A DNA stretch of 12,758 nucleotides from Candidatus Aenigmatarchaeota archaeon (GCA_018221065.1 JAAOXY010000064.1:1-12758); one strand, 5' to 3'. Positions 1 through 8,052 are shown, counted from the first letter of the stretch. Notes: a model not told the origin generated them from the sequence alone. Translations and numbers: made by a program.

Positions 1-355
1 CAGCCCCAAATGCAAAAGACGTCTCTTCATCAGGGGTTAGAGAAGAAATTGTCCATGTAAGTATAGTTCCATTCGCTGTTGCCGAGCCTGCATCGGTTAT
101 ATTAGTCCCAGTTGGGAGCATGATAGAAGTTGATATATTAGATATTGTCTCATTTCCGATATTTTTCACAGAATATACAAAACTATCATTAGAATAATCT
201 ATATGAAAATAGAAATTATCACCAGAATACGTTTGTATATCAAATCCATACAAGAAAAACCCTGTAGTATTGCTAGATCCTATAATAATGACTAGGAATA
301 TCAATAATAATGATATGAATAATGCTAATTGTGATGATTTGGATTTAACCAACAC
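1..355 (-). CDS. Secreted surface protein, N-terminal part (cut by window edge), paralogue of the giant gene next door
   Basis: Seen: an open frame of 118 codons runs off the left edge. An in-frame TAA lies just upstream. I chose the GTG at 355-353 because an AAGGGG Shine-Dalgarno-like run sits 5 bases before it; the next codon, TTG, could also start. Residues 1-30 read as a signal peptide or membrane anchor: a K-S-K-S-S basic start followed by a Leu/Ile-rich stretch. The rest aligns with residues about 61-125 of the neighbouring 2263-residue protein. Shared blocks include V/F-KNI-x-N-x-x-I, TSI-x-x-P-x-GT, D-x-GSA, TW-x-IS-x-LTP and the ending F-x-FGA. The GSA and FGA regions are also similar at DNA level. 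Inference: an exported envelope protein of the same family, with a beta-sandwich domain of the DUF11/conserved-repeat kind. Its full length and C-terminus are outside the window, so function cannot be stated. Confidence 0.8.
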   Translation of the reverse strand, partial: MLVKSKSSQLALFISLLLIFLVIIIGSSNTTGFFLYGFDIQTYSGDNFYFHIDYSNDSFVYSVKNIGNETISNISTSIMLPTGTNITDAGSATANGTILTWTISSLTPDEETSFAFGA

Positions 356-390
356 TCCAACCCCTTCTTATAGAATTATTGATTTTTTAG

Positions 391-398
391 TATAAAAA
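391..398 (-). promoter_or_regulatory. TATA box of the partial surface-protein gene
   Basis: On the minus strand the bases read TTTTTATA, 36 bases before the GTG start at 355. The usual archaeal distance of about 25 bases from TATA box to transcription start would put the start near 370. That leaves a leader of about 15 bases carrying the GGGG ribosome-binding run. It implies this gene is transcribed separately from the giant gene upstream. Confidence 0.5.
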
Positions 399-411
399 AG
401 CTTTGATTTAG

Positions 412-420
412 AAAAAAAAA
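412..420 (-). terminator. Oligo-T terminator of the giant surface-protein gene
   Basis: A run of nine T on the minus strand lies 31 bases beyond the giant gene's TAA stop at 451-453, with no clear stem before it. Archaeal RNA polymerase terminates at U-rich tracts of this kind. The tract lies just ahead of the TATA box of the next paralogue, so the two surface genes look like separate transcription units. Confidence 0.6.
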
Positions 421-450
421 CAGAATTAGAACGTTAATTTTATATATGGC

Positions 451-3400
451 TTATTTCCTTCGTGTTCCCGTCTCAAATCTAGTCATTTCTTCATTTATAA
501 TTCTCAATCTCTTACCAATACCATACAAATAAGCAATCGGTATTAACAAAATCATCAAAAGTATTATATTGATGCCTGTACAATCAGTCAATCTTAACCT
601 TGCTGAATCAAGATCTCTTCTAAGACTTGATAAAGATTCAATAAGCTGTTGCTCATCTTCAGTAATTTCCGGTGTAGTTATTGTAGGTGTTGTAGGACTA
701 ACAGGTGTTGTTGAGTCTATTATAGTAGTTTCTGGTGGTGGTAAGAATTTTGGACCCCCAGAAGGTGGTGTAACAACCTCTTCCACTACAAAATCTCCTG
801 TTGTATTAGCAATATTTCCAATAGTATCATTAGCTATTATTGTAATATTATAGATATCTTCTAATGTCGTATTTGTAAATGAAACCTCATATAATCCTAT
901 TGTATTATTATACGTCATCTCAATCAATTCAAATGTAGAATCCCAAGTTATGTTTATCAAAACAACATCAACTCCAGACACATCAGTAACATTAGCTGTT
1001 ATTGTAGTATTATCACCAGGTTCAACTGGATCTGGTATTATAACAATATCTTCTATTATTGGTCCTAAAACATCTGCATTTATAACATAAGTCAAAACAC
1101 CGGTACTATTCCAATTATCAGCAGTATCGTTTGCATACCATGTATAATTGTACGTACCTACTGTCAGATTTGAACGCGTAATATAATAAACATCACCATC
1201 TCTGTCAATGTCACCATCCAAATAAGATTCATTTACTCCATCAAATTCAAATATTATTTCATCAACATTCGTAGCTAAATCTATCCACGTTATATTAAAT
1301 TCATAAACTGCACCTATGACATATGTTGCTGGTGAACTTGGACTTTGTATTTCACCTGAATAAAAAGGAGATAACTCAGTCAATACTGTAAATTGATACG
1401 GACCATCTGAATTTACATTTCCAACTGTATCATTTGCATAAATATAATAAGTATAATTTCCAATCTGCGTTGTATCATTAAAGCCGTACTCCCACAAATC
1501 TAAACCAATATCTGACATTGTATAATTAATTTTTGTTGAATTTGGATATTCTATTTCAATTATCACTTCATCAACAAATGAAAGTTGATCTATCGCAGTA
1601 ACGTTTATTATTGTTGTTCCTGTTTCATAGATTATTTCTGGATTTGTATTAACATTTTGTATTATTGGTGGAATTGAATCTATTGTAAAGTTACCTAAGA
1701 AATCTGTTTGATTATTTCCAACACTATCATTAGACGTCATATTTAATGAATAAGTTCCATCTGGCAATCCTGCAGGTATTGTATAATTTGTTGGTAACAT
1801 TGAAGCATTATTTAATTGGATTGGGCCTTGCGAATGCACAAGATGTCCTGTTGAATTGTAAAGAATGAAAGTAACATTAATTGGATATTTGCTTGAACCA
1901 AGATTTACACTTATATTTTCTGAACTATTATCTTTCGTTGTTGGTAAGCTTGGACTTGTAGTTATATTCTCTAAGAATAAACCTGTATTCACTGTGAATA
2001 TTTCCTGTGATGTATCCCAATTGTCTAAAGAATCATTTGTATAAATTTTAACAGTATTCAAACCATCAGAAAAGTTATAAGTTGAATTGTACCAATAATC
2101 ACCATTCCGAACTAATGTAATATTTTCTGTACCATTGACTTCAGCAACTGCATAAGATACATCTGTTGTAACATCAGTTATTGAAACATTAATCATGACA
2201 TTAGAAGTGATATAAGTCGTATTTGCTGGTGATATGAATGAAATTACTGGTGCTATAGTATCTAATGTTATTGTATTTGTTCCAGTACTATTCCAATTAC
2301 CAGCAGTATCATTTGCACTTGAATTTAGATAATAAACTCCGTCCGGTAATCCAATAATGTTATTATAAAATGATGATGTATTACTAACTGAATCTATAAA
2401 ATGTGTTGAATTATATAGATATACTATTATTGTATCCAAATTCAAATCATTTGCACTCACATTTACTTCAATATAATTTTGTGAATGATTACCATTAGTC
2501 GTAGTTGGATTTACAAAACCTATTGTAGGTTCAGTATTATCTACATTAAATATTCTGCTAACCTCACCATAAGCAGTACTATTTTCACAATGTACTGTCC
2601 AATTCTGATTATTGCCTTCGTTTATTCCAGTAACAACAAAAGTAGTTTCAGCATCATTAACTGTACTTATATTCGATTGGTTAAAGACACCATTTAGATA
2701 TAATGAACAATTCATTGTAACAAAACTCATAGAATGATAATGAAATGTAAAGTTAATGTCTCCATCATTATCATAATAATTATTTTCTGGTGATTCTAAA
2801 TCTAAAGTTGGATCTGTTAAAGTAACATAAAGATTAGATGAATTTGAAAAATTAGGAGCACTATCATTTGAAACTGCAACAATATAATAAGTCGTTGCAT
2901 TAGAAAGTAAAACAAGATTCTCACTCAACTCCATAACTGATGGGGTATTATTTGTCAAGGTTCCACTATTTGCAATATTGTAAAGAGTACCATTTGCATA
3001 ATAGATATACAAAGTATAATTAATTGTAACATAATCATAATCTACAGCTAATAATGTCAATTCTGGAGTCACATCATTTATGTATGTATCATTTACAGGT
3101 GATGTTATAGTAATATCAAGGACTTGACTTGTATCAACAGTAAAGTAAACAAAATCAGTACTTTCAGTTCCATAAGTATTATTTGAATAAACAGATACAT
3201 TATTTAATCCTTCAACTGCAGTTATAGGAACATCATTCTCACAAGTGTATGTAATATTCACACCAGCATTCAATGAATACCAACAATATTGTGAAGTTGA
3301 ATCATTTACAACTGTAAGATTCAATAACTTAATATTGTAAATTTCATTCTTTGGATTAGATATTGTAAGATTTGGACCAGACGTAAGAACTGAAAAATAT

Positions 3401-6400
3401 TCAATACTAGAATTCATATTGTCAGCAGTATCATTACAATAAACAGTAACATTATAAAATCCATCAGTTACATTTGAATCCGAATAATACCAATTTGTTG
3501 TCGAAATATTATTCATAGTAACATTTGAATTTCCGTTCAAACTATAACCACACCAATCACTTGTTTGATCAGTAGTTGCATTAAACCAAATTAAAGGATT
3601 AGAATATGTACTGTTTGTAGGAGATTGTATTGTAATATCTGGTGAATCAGCATCAATAGTAAAACTCATAATGTCTGTAACATTATCATTACCAGAACTA
3701 TCATTAGCAAATATTCTCCAACTCACAAGAGTACCATCAGAAAATCCAAGTGTACTTATTGAAAAGTTAGATAGATCACTTTTGCCTGAAAGATTTTGAA
3801 TTGAAACATTTACCCAACTTCCAGAAGCATTATGACTTAATGTTGAAACATTTAGAGCAGTATTATCATGCCAATTTGACCAAACATAAACTTGATCATT
3901 TGAACTTGCAAAATCTTTGCTTTGGTTTTGATTAAACCATGTTGGAAAAGTTAAATCATTAGTTTCGACAGCAAAAAATATTATATTATCAAGTATTCTA
4001 TTTCTCGGTACTTCAAGACCACCAGTTACATCACCTAAATGTCCTCCTGCATAAGTAATATAACCTTTACCATAGTGTGCAGAAATCAATTTAACATAAT
4101 TATTATCAATATCATAATTATCATCAACTGCTTCAATAGTATAATTTCTTAATGCATTTGTAACATCTAAAGTTGGAGTATTTCCACCTTCATTATCAAA
4201 TGCAGAAACGTGTGTTTGCATTTTCAAATCATCTGCATTGAAAACACGTATATCACCACTAACACCACCATCACTAACTACATTTCCTACAAAACCTGTA
4301 TAAGAATCCAAACTTCTTGTTGCAATACATTCTGCATGTATATTTCCACCAACTATTGTATAATTTTTAATAGCATCTGCCAAAACAGAATCAGTAAATT
4401 TATAATGACCAACTGCCAAAATATCATAACTAGTAGCATTTAATGTTCCATCCTTTACTTGTGTTTCTGTCAAAATATCATACGGTATATATGATGGATC
4501 CACTGTTGTAATAATCTCATCTTCTGATCCAGATAAAATAGCAGTCCTTGGAGCTCTTTGTAAGAAAAATATATCTTCTTCTTTCATATTAAATCCTGAA
4601 GTAACATTATGAACTGTAACATTTTCAAATGGATAGATACCACCAATATCAAGAGTTCTTAAAGTGGTCAAATAACTCCAAGCATTTACGTCATCTATTA
4701 CAAAAAATCCATTACAATAATCTTCAGAATAATTAACACTTGTATCCACATCATATGCATCTAATCTATAACAAGGAGGTGTAATAGCTATTTCAACATG
4801 AATAGAATTGTTTGCATATCTCCACACCATACCATAAGCTCTCAAAAAATCAGCAGATGAACTGTCAGCATTTTGTTTGCTATCCATAGGAATTATTAAT
4901 GTTCCTGGAGGATAAGAATACAAATCATCAGAAACTTCAAATATAATACTATCATTCTTACTAGTATCATTTACTTGAGTTGCATTTATTGTCCAATTAC
5001 CAAAATCAGCATTTATTGAAAGTGTAAATTCATCAATTATATGACCAGTTGAATTAACTGTAACATTTTTTGGATAACCTGTCTGTATATCACTTGTTGT
5101 ATTGTAAACATACAAAGTAACATCAGCACCTGCATCCCAAGTTGAACCAGTTATTCCAACAGCATCTCCCAAAGAATAAAAAGATACATTTGTTGTCACT
5201 GATGAGACTGGTATAAATTCTTCAGTTAAAACTAAAACTAAAAATGATTTGTAAGTATTGTGAACATTACTACAATAAGTTGAAGTTACTGTTGTAGAAG
5301 TTTCAGCGCCAACTTCATCAACTTTGAATTTTAATTCCCCATTACCTGAAATAGGAACAGCATCCAACTTACCCACAACTTTCAACAGCAATCTATTACC
5401 TGCTGTAATAGTATGATTAGAAATACTCAAATTAGAATCTACAGGATCATCAGCACCTGTCCCATCCCATACCTGACTACCAAAATTATAAAGATAAGAA
5501 CCATTGCTTGGGTCATACTCATACAATGTCCAATTAAATTCTCCGTCTCCGTTCTTGTCTTTAGATTCAGCACTTACAAAAACAGTACCACTGATTATTG
5601 TATCATTTGTATAAACATCAGTAAAGAAGTAACTTTCATAACCATTGGCATCTTGTTTATCATTGAAAACATTCCAACTTGTATTTACAGGTGGAGTTTC
5701 ATAACCACTTCCACCACTTTTCCATTTGTATTCTGACTTCAGTGCATTTCCACTATCACTAATTGCAAAACTTACATTATCAAATGTTCTAGCCATTCCG
5801 TAATTAGCTATATTTTCATATACATTGTGAACAGCATAACAATGTGTACCTTCTTCTGCAAAACCAGGATCCTCAGGAGTTAACTCAAAAGTATATTCTT
5901 CACCAGGTGTTATTGATTTCAAAAATTCCCATTCACCATTACATATTCTGTTTTCAAAATCCCATTCTTTACATTTATGAAGTTTATTCGATTTTGCAGT
6001 AACAGTAACCTCAGCAGAAGCAAAATTAACTAACGTCGGATCAATTGCATAAAGTTCTATAAATCCTTCATTATCAATTGGGTCATCTATTTTAAACCTA
6101 ACAGAATCATTTCCACCTAAATAAACATCATCAAATACTATTTTTTCTATTGGTCCTTCTTCGAGTATCAATTCAACATTGTAATAACCTTCAACAACAA
6201 CTCCTGCTAAATCTTTTTCCATTATATCAAAATTAGAAAGTGTACTTTTTGTTTCTGAATCAAGAATTTTTATTTGAGAATTCAACACATTCCCATCAGC
6301 ATCTTCAATGAAAATATTTGAAAATGAAAATGTTCCATCCTCAATCATTTCATCTGTTATGAATATTTCATTTGATTCAATAACATCAAATTCTCTTGTA

Positions 6401-7242
6401 AACTTAATAGATTCTATTTCAATCTCAGCATCAACTTCAGAATCAAACACAATATAAAATTTATCAGAATATCTTCCTTCTTCAAGATTTTTCATAATAG
6501 TTTCGATTCCAAAACCAGTTCCAGATAACAATTCTTCATTTCCATTCCATTCATCATCAATGTCAATGTATATTTCTAAAATATCTACTTCTGATATTAC
6601 GGCACCAGTTATTCCTGGTGTTGCCCTACTTGCTTTACCAGAACTACCAGAAGGACCTGGATCAGAAATAACATCACTTCCACCAGAACTATGTTCATCA
6701 ACTTCAATATCAAATTCTATACTTGTCAAATATCCTTCGCCGATTAAAGTTATTCTTTCATATTTTCTTTGTCCACTGTCAACAGATTTTATTATATTCA
6801 CTTCTTTTTCTTCTTCATAATAAAGTGTTCCTGTTGTTTCAAACAAAACAGAACCATAGAAAGGCTCAGCCCCAAATACAAAGGTTCTCTCTTCGTTTGG
6901 GGTCAGAAGAGAGATAGGCCATGTAATCATGCTACCTTCAACAGAAGCTGAGCCCGAATCTATTACTATGGTTCCATTTGGAAACGTTATAGAAGTTGTT
7001 ATATCACGTATATCGTTATTTTCAATATTTTTAAAATAATAATAATAAGAATCACCAGTATATCCCAAAGTACCCGCAAAAAAATCACCAATTATTGAAT
7101 TAGAATATACAAATTGGGGTTGAGTTATAACAGAAAATGTAGGAGAATTTAAAAAATCAATGCCAAAAGTTGCAATAAACACGATAGAAAAGACTAGTAG
7201 TATAGAAAATAATACATAAGGCTTAATATTCCTACCTTTCAT
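451..7242 (-). CDS. Giant Ig-repeat cell-surface glycoprotein, membrane-anchored (2263 aa)
   Basis: Not a named family that I recognise; the architecture is clear. Residues 9-28 are hydrophobic after a basic start (signal peptide or anchor). Residues 61-128 match the partial paralogue at 1-355. Residues 130-770 are further beta-rich domains with a Ser/Gly/Pro linker near 185-210. Residues 775-1095 look like a globular alpha/beta domain. Residues 1096-2151 are about eleven Ig-like repeats of 85-105 residues, many ending in a Y-x-x-x-x-ANDT-x-x-N motif. Residues 2152-2188 are a Pro/Thr stalk, 2189-2220 a charged helix that could coil, 2222-2243 a membrane segment and 2244-2263 a basic tail. N-x-S/T sequons are very dense (eight in repeat 1567-1661), suggesting heavy N-glycosylation outside the cell. 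Inferred role: S-layer component, adhesin or host-contact protein. The ATG at 7242 follows GGGGT by 8 bases. The frame has no breaks despite its length. Confidence 0.9.
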   Translation of the reverse strand: MKGRNIKPYVLFSILLVFSIVFIATFGIDFLNSPTFSVITQPQFVYSNSIIGDFFAGTLGYTGDSYYYYFKNIENNDIRDITTSITFPNGTIVIDSGSASVEGSMITWPISLLTPNEERTFVFGAEPFYGSVLFETTGTLYYEEEKEVNIIKSVDSGQRKYERITLIGEGYLTSIEFDIEVDEHSSGGSDVISDPGPSGSSGKASRATPGITGAVISEVDILEIYIDIDDEWNGNEELLSGTGFGIETIMKNLEEGRYSDKFYIVFDSEVDAEIEIESIKFTREFDVIESNEIFITDEMIEDGTFSFSNIFIEDADGNVLNSQIKILDSETKSTLSNFDIMEKDLAGVVVEGYYNVELILEEGPIEKIVFDDVYLGGNDSVRFKIDDPIDNEGFIELYAIDPTLVNFASAEVTVTAKSNKLHKCKEWDFENRICNGEWEFLKSITPGEEYTFELTPEDPGFAEEGTHCYAVHNVYENIANYGMARTFDNVSFAISDSGNALKSEYKWKSGGSGYETPPVNTSWNVFNDKQDANGYESYFFTDVYTNDTIISGTVFVSAESKDKNGDGEFNWTLYEYDPSNGSYLYNFGSQVWDGTGADDPVDSNLSISNHTITAGNRLLLKVVGKLDAVPISGNGELKFKVDEVGAETSTTVTSTYCSNVHNTYKSFLVLVLTEEFIPVSSVTTNVSFYSLGDAVGITGSTWDAGADVTLYVYNTTSDIQTGYPKNVTVNSTGHIIDEFTLSINADFGNWTINATQVNDTSKNDSIIFEVSDDLYSYPPGTLIIPMDSKQNADSSSADFLRAYGMVWRYANNSIHVEIAITPPCYRLDAYDVDTSVNYSEDYCNGFFVIDDVNAWSYLTTLRTLDIGGIYPFENVTVHNVTSGFNMKEEDIFFLQRAPRTAILSGSEDEIITTVDPSYIPYDILTETQVKDGTLNATSYDILAVGHYKFTDSVLADAIKNYTIVGGNIHAECIATRSLDSYTGFVGNVVSDGGVSGDIRVFNADDLKMQTHVSAFDNEGGNTPTLDVTNALRNYTIEAVDDNYDIDNNYVKLISAHYGKGYITYAGGHLGDVTGGLEVPRNRILDNIIFFAVETNDLTFPTWFNQNQSKDFASSNDQVYVWSNWHDNTALNVSTLSHNASGSWVNVSIQNLSGKSDLSNFSISTLGFSDGTLVSWRIFANDSSGNDNVTDIMSFTIDADSPDITIQSPTNSTYSNPLIWFNATTDQTSDWCGYSLNGNSNVTMNNISTTNWYYSDSNVTDGFYNVTVYCNDTADNMNSSIEYFSVLTSGPNLTISNPKNEIYNIKLLNLTVVNDSTSQYCWYSLNAGVNITYTCENDVPITAVEGLNNVSVYSNNTYGTESTDFVYFTVDTSQVLDITITSPVNDTYINDVTPELTLLAVDYDYVTINYTLYIYYANGTLYNIANSGTLTNNTPSVMELSENLVLLSNATTYYIVAVSNDSAPNFSNSSNLYVTLTDPTLDLESPENNYYDNDGDINFTFHYHSMSFVTMNCSLYLNGVFNQSNISTVNDAETTFVVTGINEGNNQNWTVHCENSTAYGEVSRIFNVDNTEPTIGFVNPTTTNGNHSQNYIEVNVSANDLNLDTIIVYLYNSTHFIDSVSNTSSFYNNIIGLPDGVYYLNSSANDTAGNWNSTGTNTITLDTIAPVISFISPANTTYITSNVMINVSITDVTTDVSYAVAEVNGTENITLVRNGDYWYNSTYNFSDGLNTVKIYTNDSLDNWDTSQEIFTVNTGLFLENITTSPSLPTTKDNSSENISVNLGSSKYPINVTFILYNSTGHLVHSQGPIQLNNASMLPTNYTIPAGLPDGTYSLNMTSNDSVGNNQTDFLGNFTIDSIPPIIQNVNTNPEIIYETGTTIINVTAIDQLSFVDEVIIEIEYPNSTKINYTMSDIGLDLWEYGFNDTTQIGNYTYYIYANDTVGNVNSDGPYQFTVLTELSPFYSGEIQSPSSPATYVIGAVYEFNITWIDLATNVDEIIFEFDGVNESYLDGDIDRDGDVYYITRSNLTVGTYNYTWYANDTADNWNSTGVLTYVINADVLGPIIEDIVIIPDPVEPGDNTTITANVTDVSGVDVVLINITWDSTFELIEMTYNNTIGLYEVSFTNTTLEDIYNITIIANDTIGNIANTTGDFVVEEVVTPPSGGPKFLPPPETTIIDSTTPVSPTTPTITTPEITEDEQQLIESLSSLRRDLDSARLRLTDCTGINIILLMILLIPIAYLYGIGKRLRIINEEMTRFETGTRRK
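1101..1135 (-). repeat. Copy 1 of a 35-bp near-identical DNA repeat within the Ig array
   Basis: This stretch matches 2283-2317 at 32 of 35 positions by direct comparison. It encodes the ANDTADNWNSTG end motif of repeat unit ten (about residues 2036-2048). Its DNA similarity exceeds what the general protein motif would require. Confidence 0.8.
2283..2317 (-). repeat. Copy 2 of the 35-bp near-identical DNA repeat within the Ig array
   Basis: This is the partner of 1101-1135, with three mismatches over 35 bases. It encodes ANDTAGNWNSTG at the end of repeat unit six (about residues 1642-1654). The copies are same-orientation and about 1.18 kb apart, so recombination between them would delete roughly four repeat units while keeping the frame. 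Confidence 0.8.
3958..4920 (-). other. Embedded alpha/beta domain of the giant protein (glutamine-amidotransferase-like fold suspected)
   Basis: Residues 775-1095 differ from the Ig repeats around them: fewer sequons, more alternating hydrophobic strands and helices. The domain opens with G-T-L-I-I-PMD, then Q, then L-R-AYG-M, a pattern I associate with secreted bacterial proteins that begin IPMD-x-x-Q-x-x-x-L-x-AYG. Its second half has a strand (YDILAVGHYKF), a helix, then VGGNIHAEC with Cys972 directly after a strand and before a helix, and GHLGDVTGGLE near the end. That order recalls the nucleophile elbow of class I glutamine-amidotransferase or ThuA-like folds. The fold and any activity are inferences from pattern memory. 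A binding domain without catalysis is equally possible. Confidence 0.4.
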
Positions 7243-7276
7243 TCTTCTGACCCCATTTAATTAATACAAATTGAGG

Positions 7277-7284
7277 TATTTAAA
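7277..7284 (-). promoter_or_regulatory. TATA box of the giant surface-protein gene
   Basis: The minus strand reads TTTAAATA, a canonical archaeal TATA box, 34 bases before the ATG at 7242. The predicted transcription start near 7255 leaves a leader of about 12 bases that still holds the GGGGT ribosome-binding run (about 7251-7255). Confidence 0.7.
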
Positions 7285-7285
7285 T

Positions 7286-7305
7286 TTAAAAGAAAGAGAA
7301 AAAAA
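7286..7305 (-). terminator. Pyrimidine/oligo-T terminator after spt4
   Basis: One base after the spt4 stop the minus strand runs into seven T, then a TCTCTTTCTTTT tract. This is a typical archaeal U-rich terminator. It abuts the TATA box of the giant gene, so termination and the next promoter are packed into about 30 bases. Confidence 0.65.
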
Positions 7306-7306
7306 G

Positions 7307-7489
7307 CTATTTTACACGAATTGCATACTTTCCAGGCGCTGTTATGCCTGCTTCTTTAGCAATATCCGATTCTGGGTTCACAACAACCAAAATACCCTTC
7401 CAACTCTTAGAAAGATCACTTGTTTTACAAGCTGGACAAATATTTCCCTTTACTATCCTTCTACATAATCTACAAGCTTTATCCGGCAT
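7307..7489 (-). CDS. spt4: Transcription elongation factor Spt4 / RNA polymerase subunit E''
   Basis: A 60-residue protein with the Spt4 zinc ribbon: C6-x2-C9 and C18-x2-C21 (K-A-C-R-L-C and C-P-A-C), then W-x-G-I/L-V-V-V, a D-I-A-K-E-A-G-I strand-turn and the family ending P-G-K-Y-A-I-R-V. Archaeal Spt4 proteins are about this long and pair with Spt5 to hold the polymerase clamp closed during elongation; spt5 is not in this window. I start it at the ATG at 7489, one base after the rpo7 stop, with GAGG 9 bases upstream inside rpo7. A longer in-frame start at 7534 would add 15 basic residues not seen in the family and overlap rpo7, so I reject it. It is the last gene of the operon. Confidence 0.93.
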   Translation of the reverse strand: MPDKACRLCRRIVKGNICPACKTSDLSKSWKGILVVVNPESDIAKEAGITAPGKYAIRVK

Positions 7490-7490
7490 T

Positions 7491-8048
7491 TTATTTCGCC
7501 TCGTCCTTTGTTGGCTGTTTCTTTGATTCTTCAAGCCATTTTAATGATCCAAGATGTGGTTGTCTCATTGTTAATCCAACTTTAGATTGTTCTTTGAAAC
7601 TAATAGAAATTATTCTAGCTCTTACAGCATCTCCTTGTTTCAATACTCTTTTACTTTGCTTTCCAAACAATTGTGAATTCTTATCATCATAGCTTACAAA
7701 ATCATCCATAATTTGAGACACGTGTACTAACCCATCTAAAGCACCTGCTCTTACAAAAGCACCAAACTCTGTAATGTCAACAACACTTCCTTCTACAATC
7801 TCATGTTCTTTTGGCATCCATGTCAATACTTTAAAATTAACAGGATAATGAATTGAAGCATCTCCTGGAAGTATTCTTCCTTCACCAATTTCTGAAACTT
7901 CTGTTATAGAAAGGACAACTCCTATGTCATTATATATTTTTCCTTCAAACTTTTCTGCTATAGAATCTTTAATTCCCTGATCTAATTTGCCGCCGATTTT
8001 TGTTGGCGGAACCAAAATTTCATCCTCTAATGTTACTATTTGATACAA
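7491..8048 (-). CDS. rpoE: DNA-directed RNA polymerase subunit Rpo7 (RpoE', Rpb7-like), TTG start
   Basis: Rpo7 is the stalk subunit that pairs with Rpo4 and binds emerging RNA. Read from TTG at 8048 the protein is 185 residues and begins M-Y-Q-I-V, as archaeal Rpo7 proteins do. The N-terminal domain shows VPP (13-15), Y/F-EGKI and the tip loop IGEGRILPGD (54-63). The S1 domain follows from about residue 84 with FGAFVR, DGLVHVSQ-x-MDD and K-VGLTMRQP near the end. Start choice: a perfect GGAGG (8058-8062) lies 9 bases before TTG, inside the end of the pyrophosphatase gene. The only in-frame ATG (8081) would add 11 residues foreign to the family and overlap the upstream gene by 29 bases. The pyrophosphatase gene ends 4 bases upstream and spt4 starts 1 base downstream, so the genes are surely co-transcribed. 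Confidence 0.93.
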   Translation of the reverse strand: MYQIVTLEDEILVPPTKIGGKLDQGIKDSIAEKFEGKIYNDIGVVLSITEVSEIGEGRILPGDASIHYPVNFKVLTWMPKEHEIVEGSVVDITEFGAFVRAGALDGLVHVSQIMDDFVSYDDKNSQLFGKQSKRVLKQGDAVRARIISISFKEQSKVGLTMRQPHLGSLKWLEESKKQPTKDEAK

Positions 8049-8052
8049 AAAA

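Larger units (their letters stand above)
790..3957 (-). repeat. Array of about eleven Ig-like protein repeats inside the giant gene
   Basis: Residues 1096-2151 divide into units of roughly 85-105 residues. A unit typically opens with a P-x-I-x-x-x-x-P-x-x-x-x-x-Y strand pattern and closes with ANDT-x-x-N followed by an F-x-V-D/N strand. Two early units (about residues 1196-1390) share a W/Y-C-x-YSLN motif with a second Cys downstream, so they may hold a disulfide. The later units lack Cys. The units are diverged in protein sequence except where noted for the pair at 1101-1135 and 2283-2317. Unit borders are my estimate by eye. Confidence 0.75.

Noticed and set aside
569..853. Plus-strand open frame of 94 codons
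   Set aside because: It is antisense to the Pro/Thr stalk and last Ig repeat of the giant gene. The frame stays open because of the repetitive codons. It has no ribosome-binding site and its composition is unlike a real protein.
5413..5736. Plus-strand open frame of 107 codons inside the giant gene
   Set aside because: It is antisense to a gene with strong domain evidence, and its Ile/Thr/Tyr-rich composition is that of a reverse shadow. No promoter or ribosome-binding site was found. The same holds for the frames at 2485-2697, 4210-4443, 6560-6820 and 6723-6951.
451..7242. CRISPR-like or tandem DNA repeat array
   Set aside because: Frequent recurring short words (for example on the theme ATCATTTGCATA) come from codons of the repeated protein motif, with irregular spacing and many mismatches. 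They are not direct repeats with unique spacers.
7490..7534. Longer Spt4 with 15 extra N-terminal residues
   Set aside because: It would overlap rpo7 and add a basic tail absent from the family. The ATG at 7489 gives the standard length and has GAGG at 9 bases.
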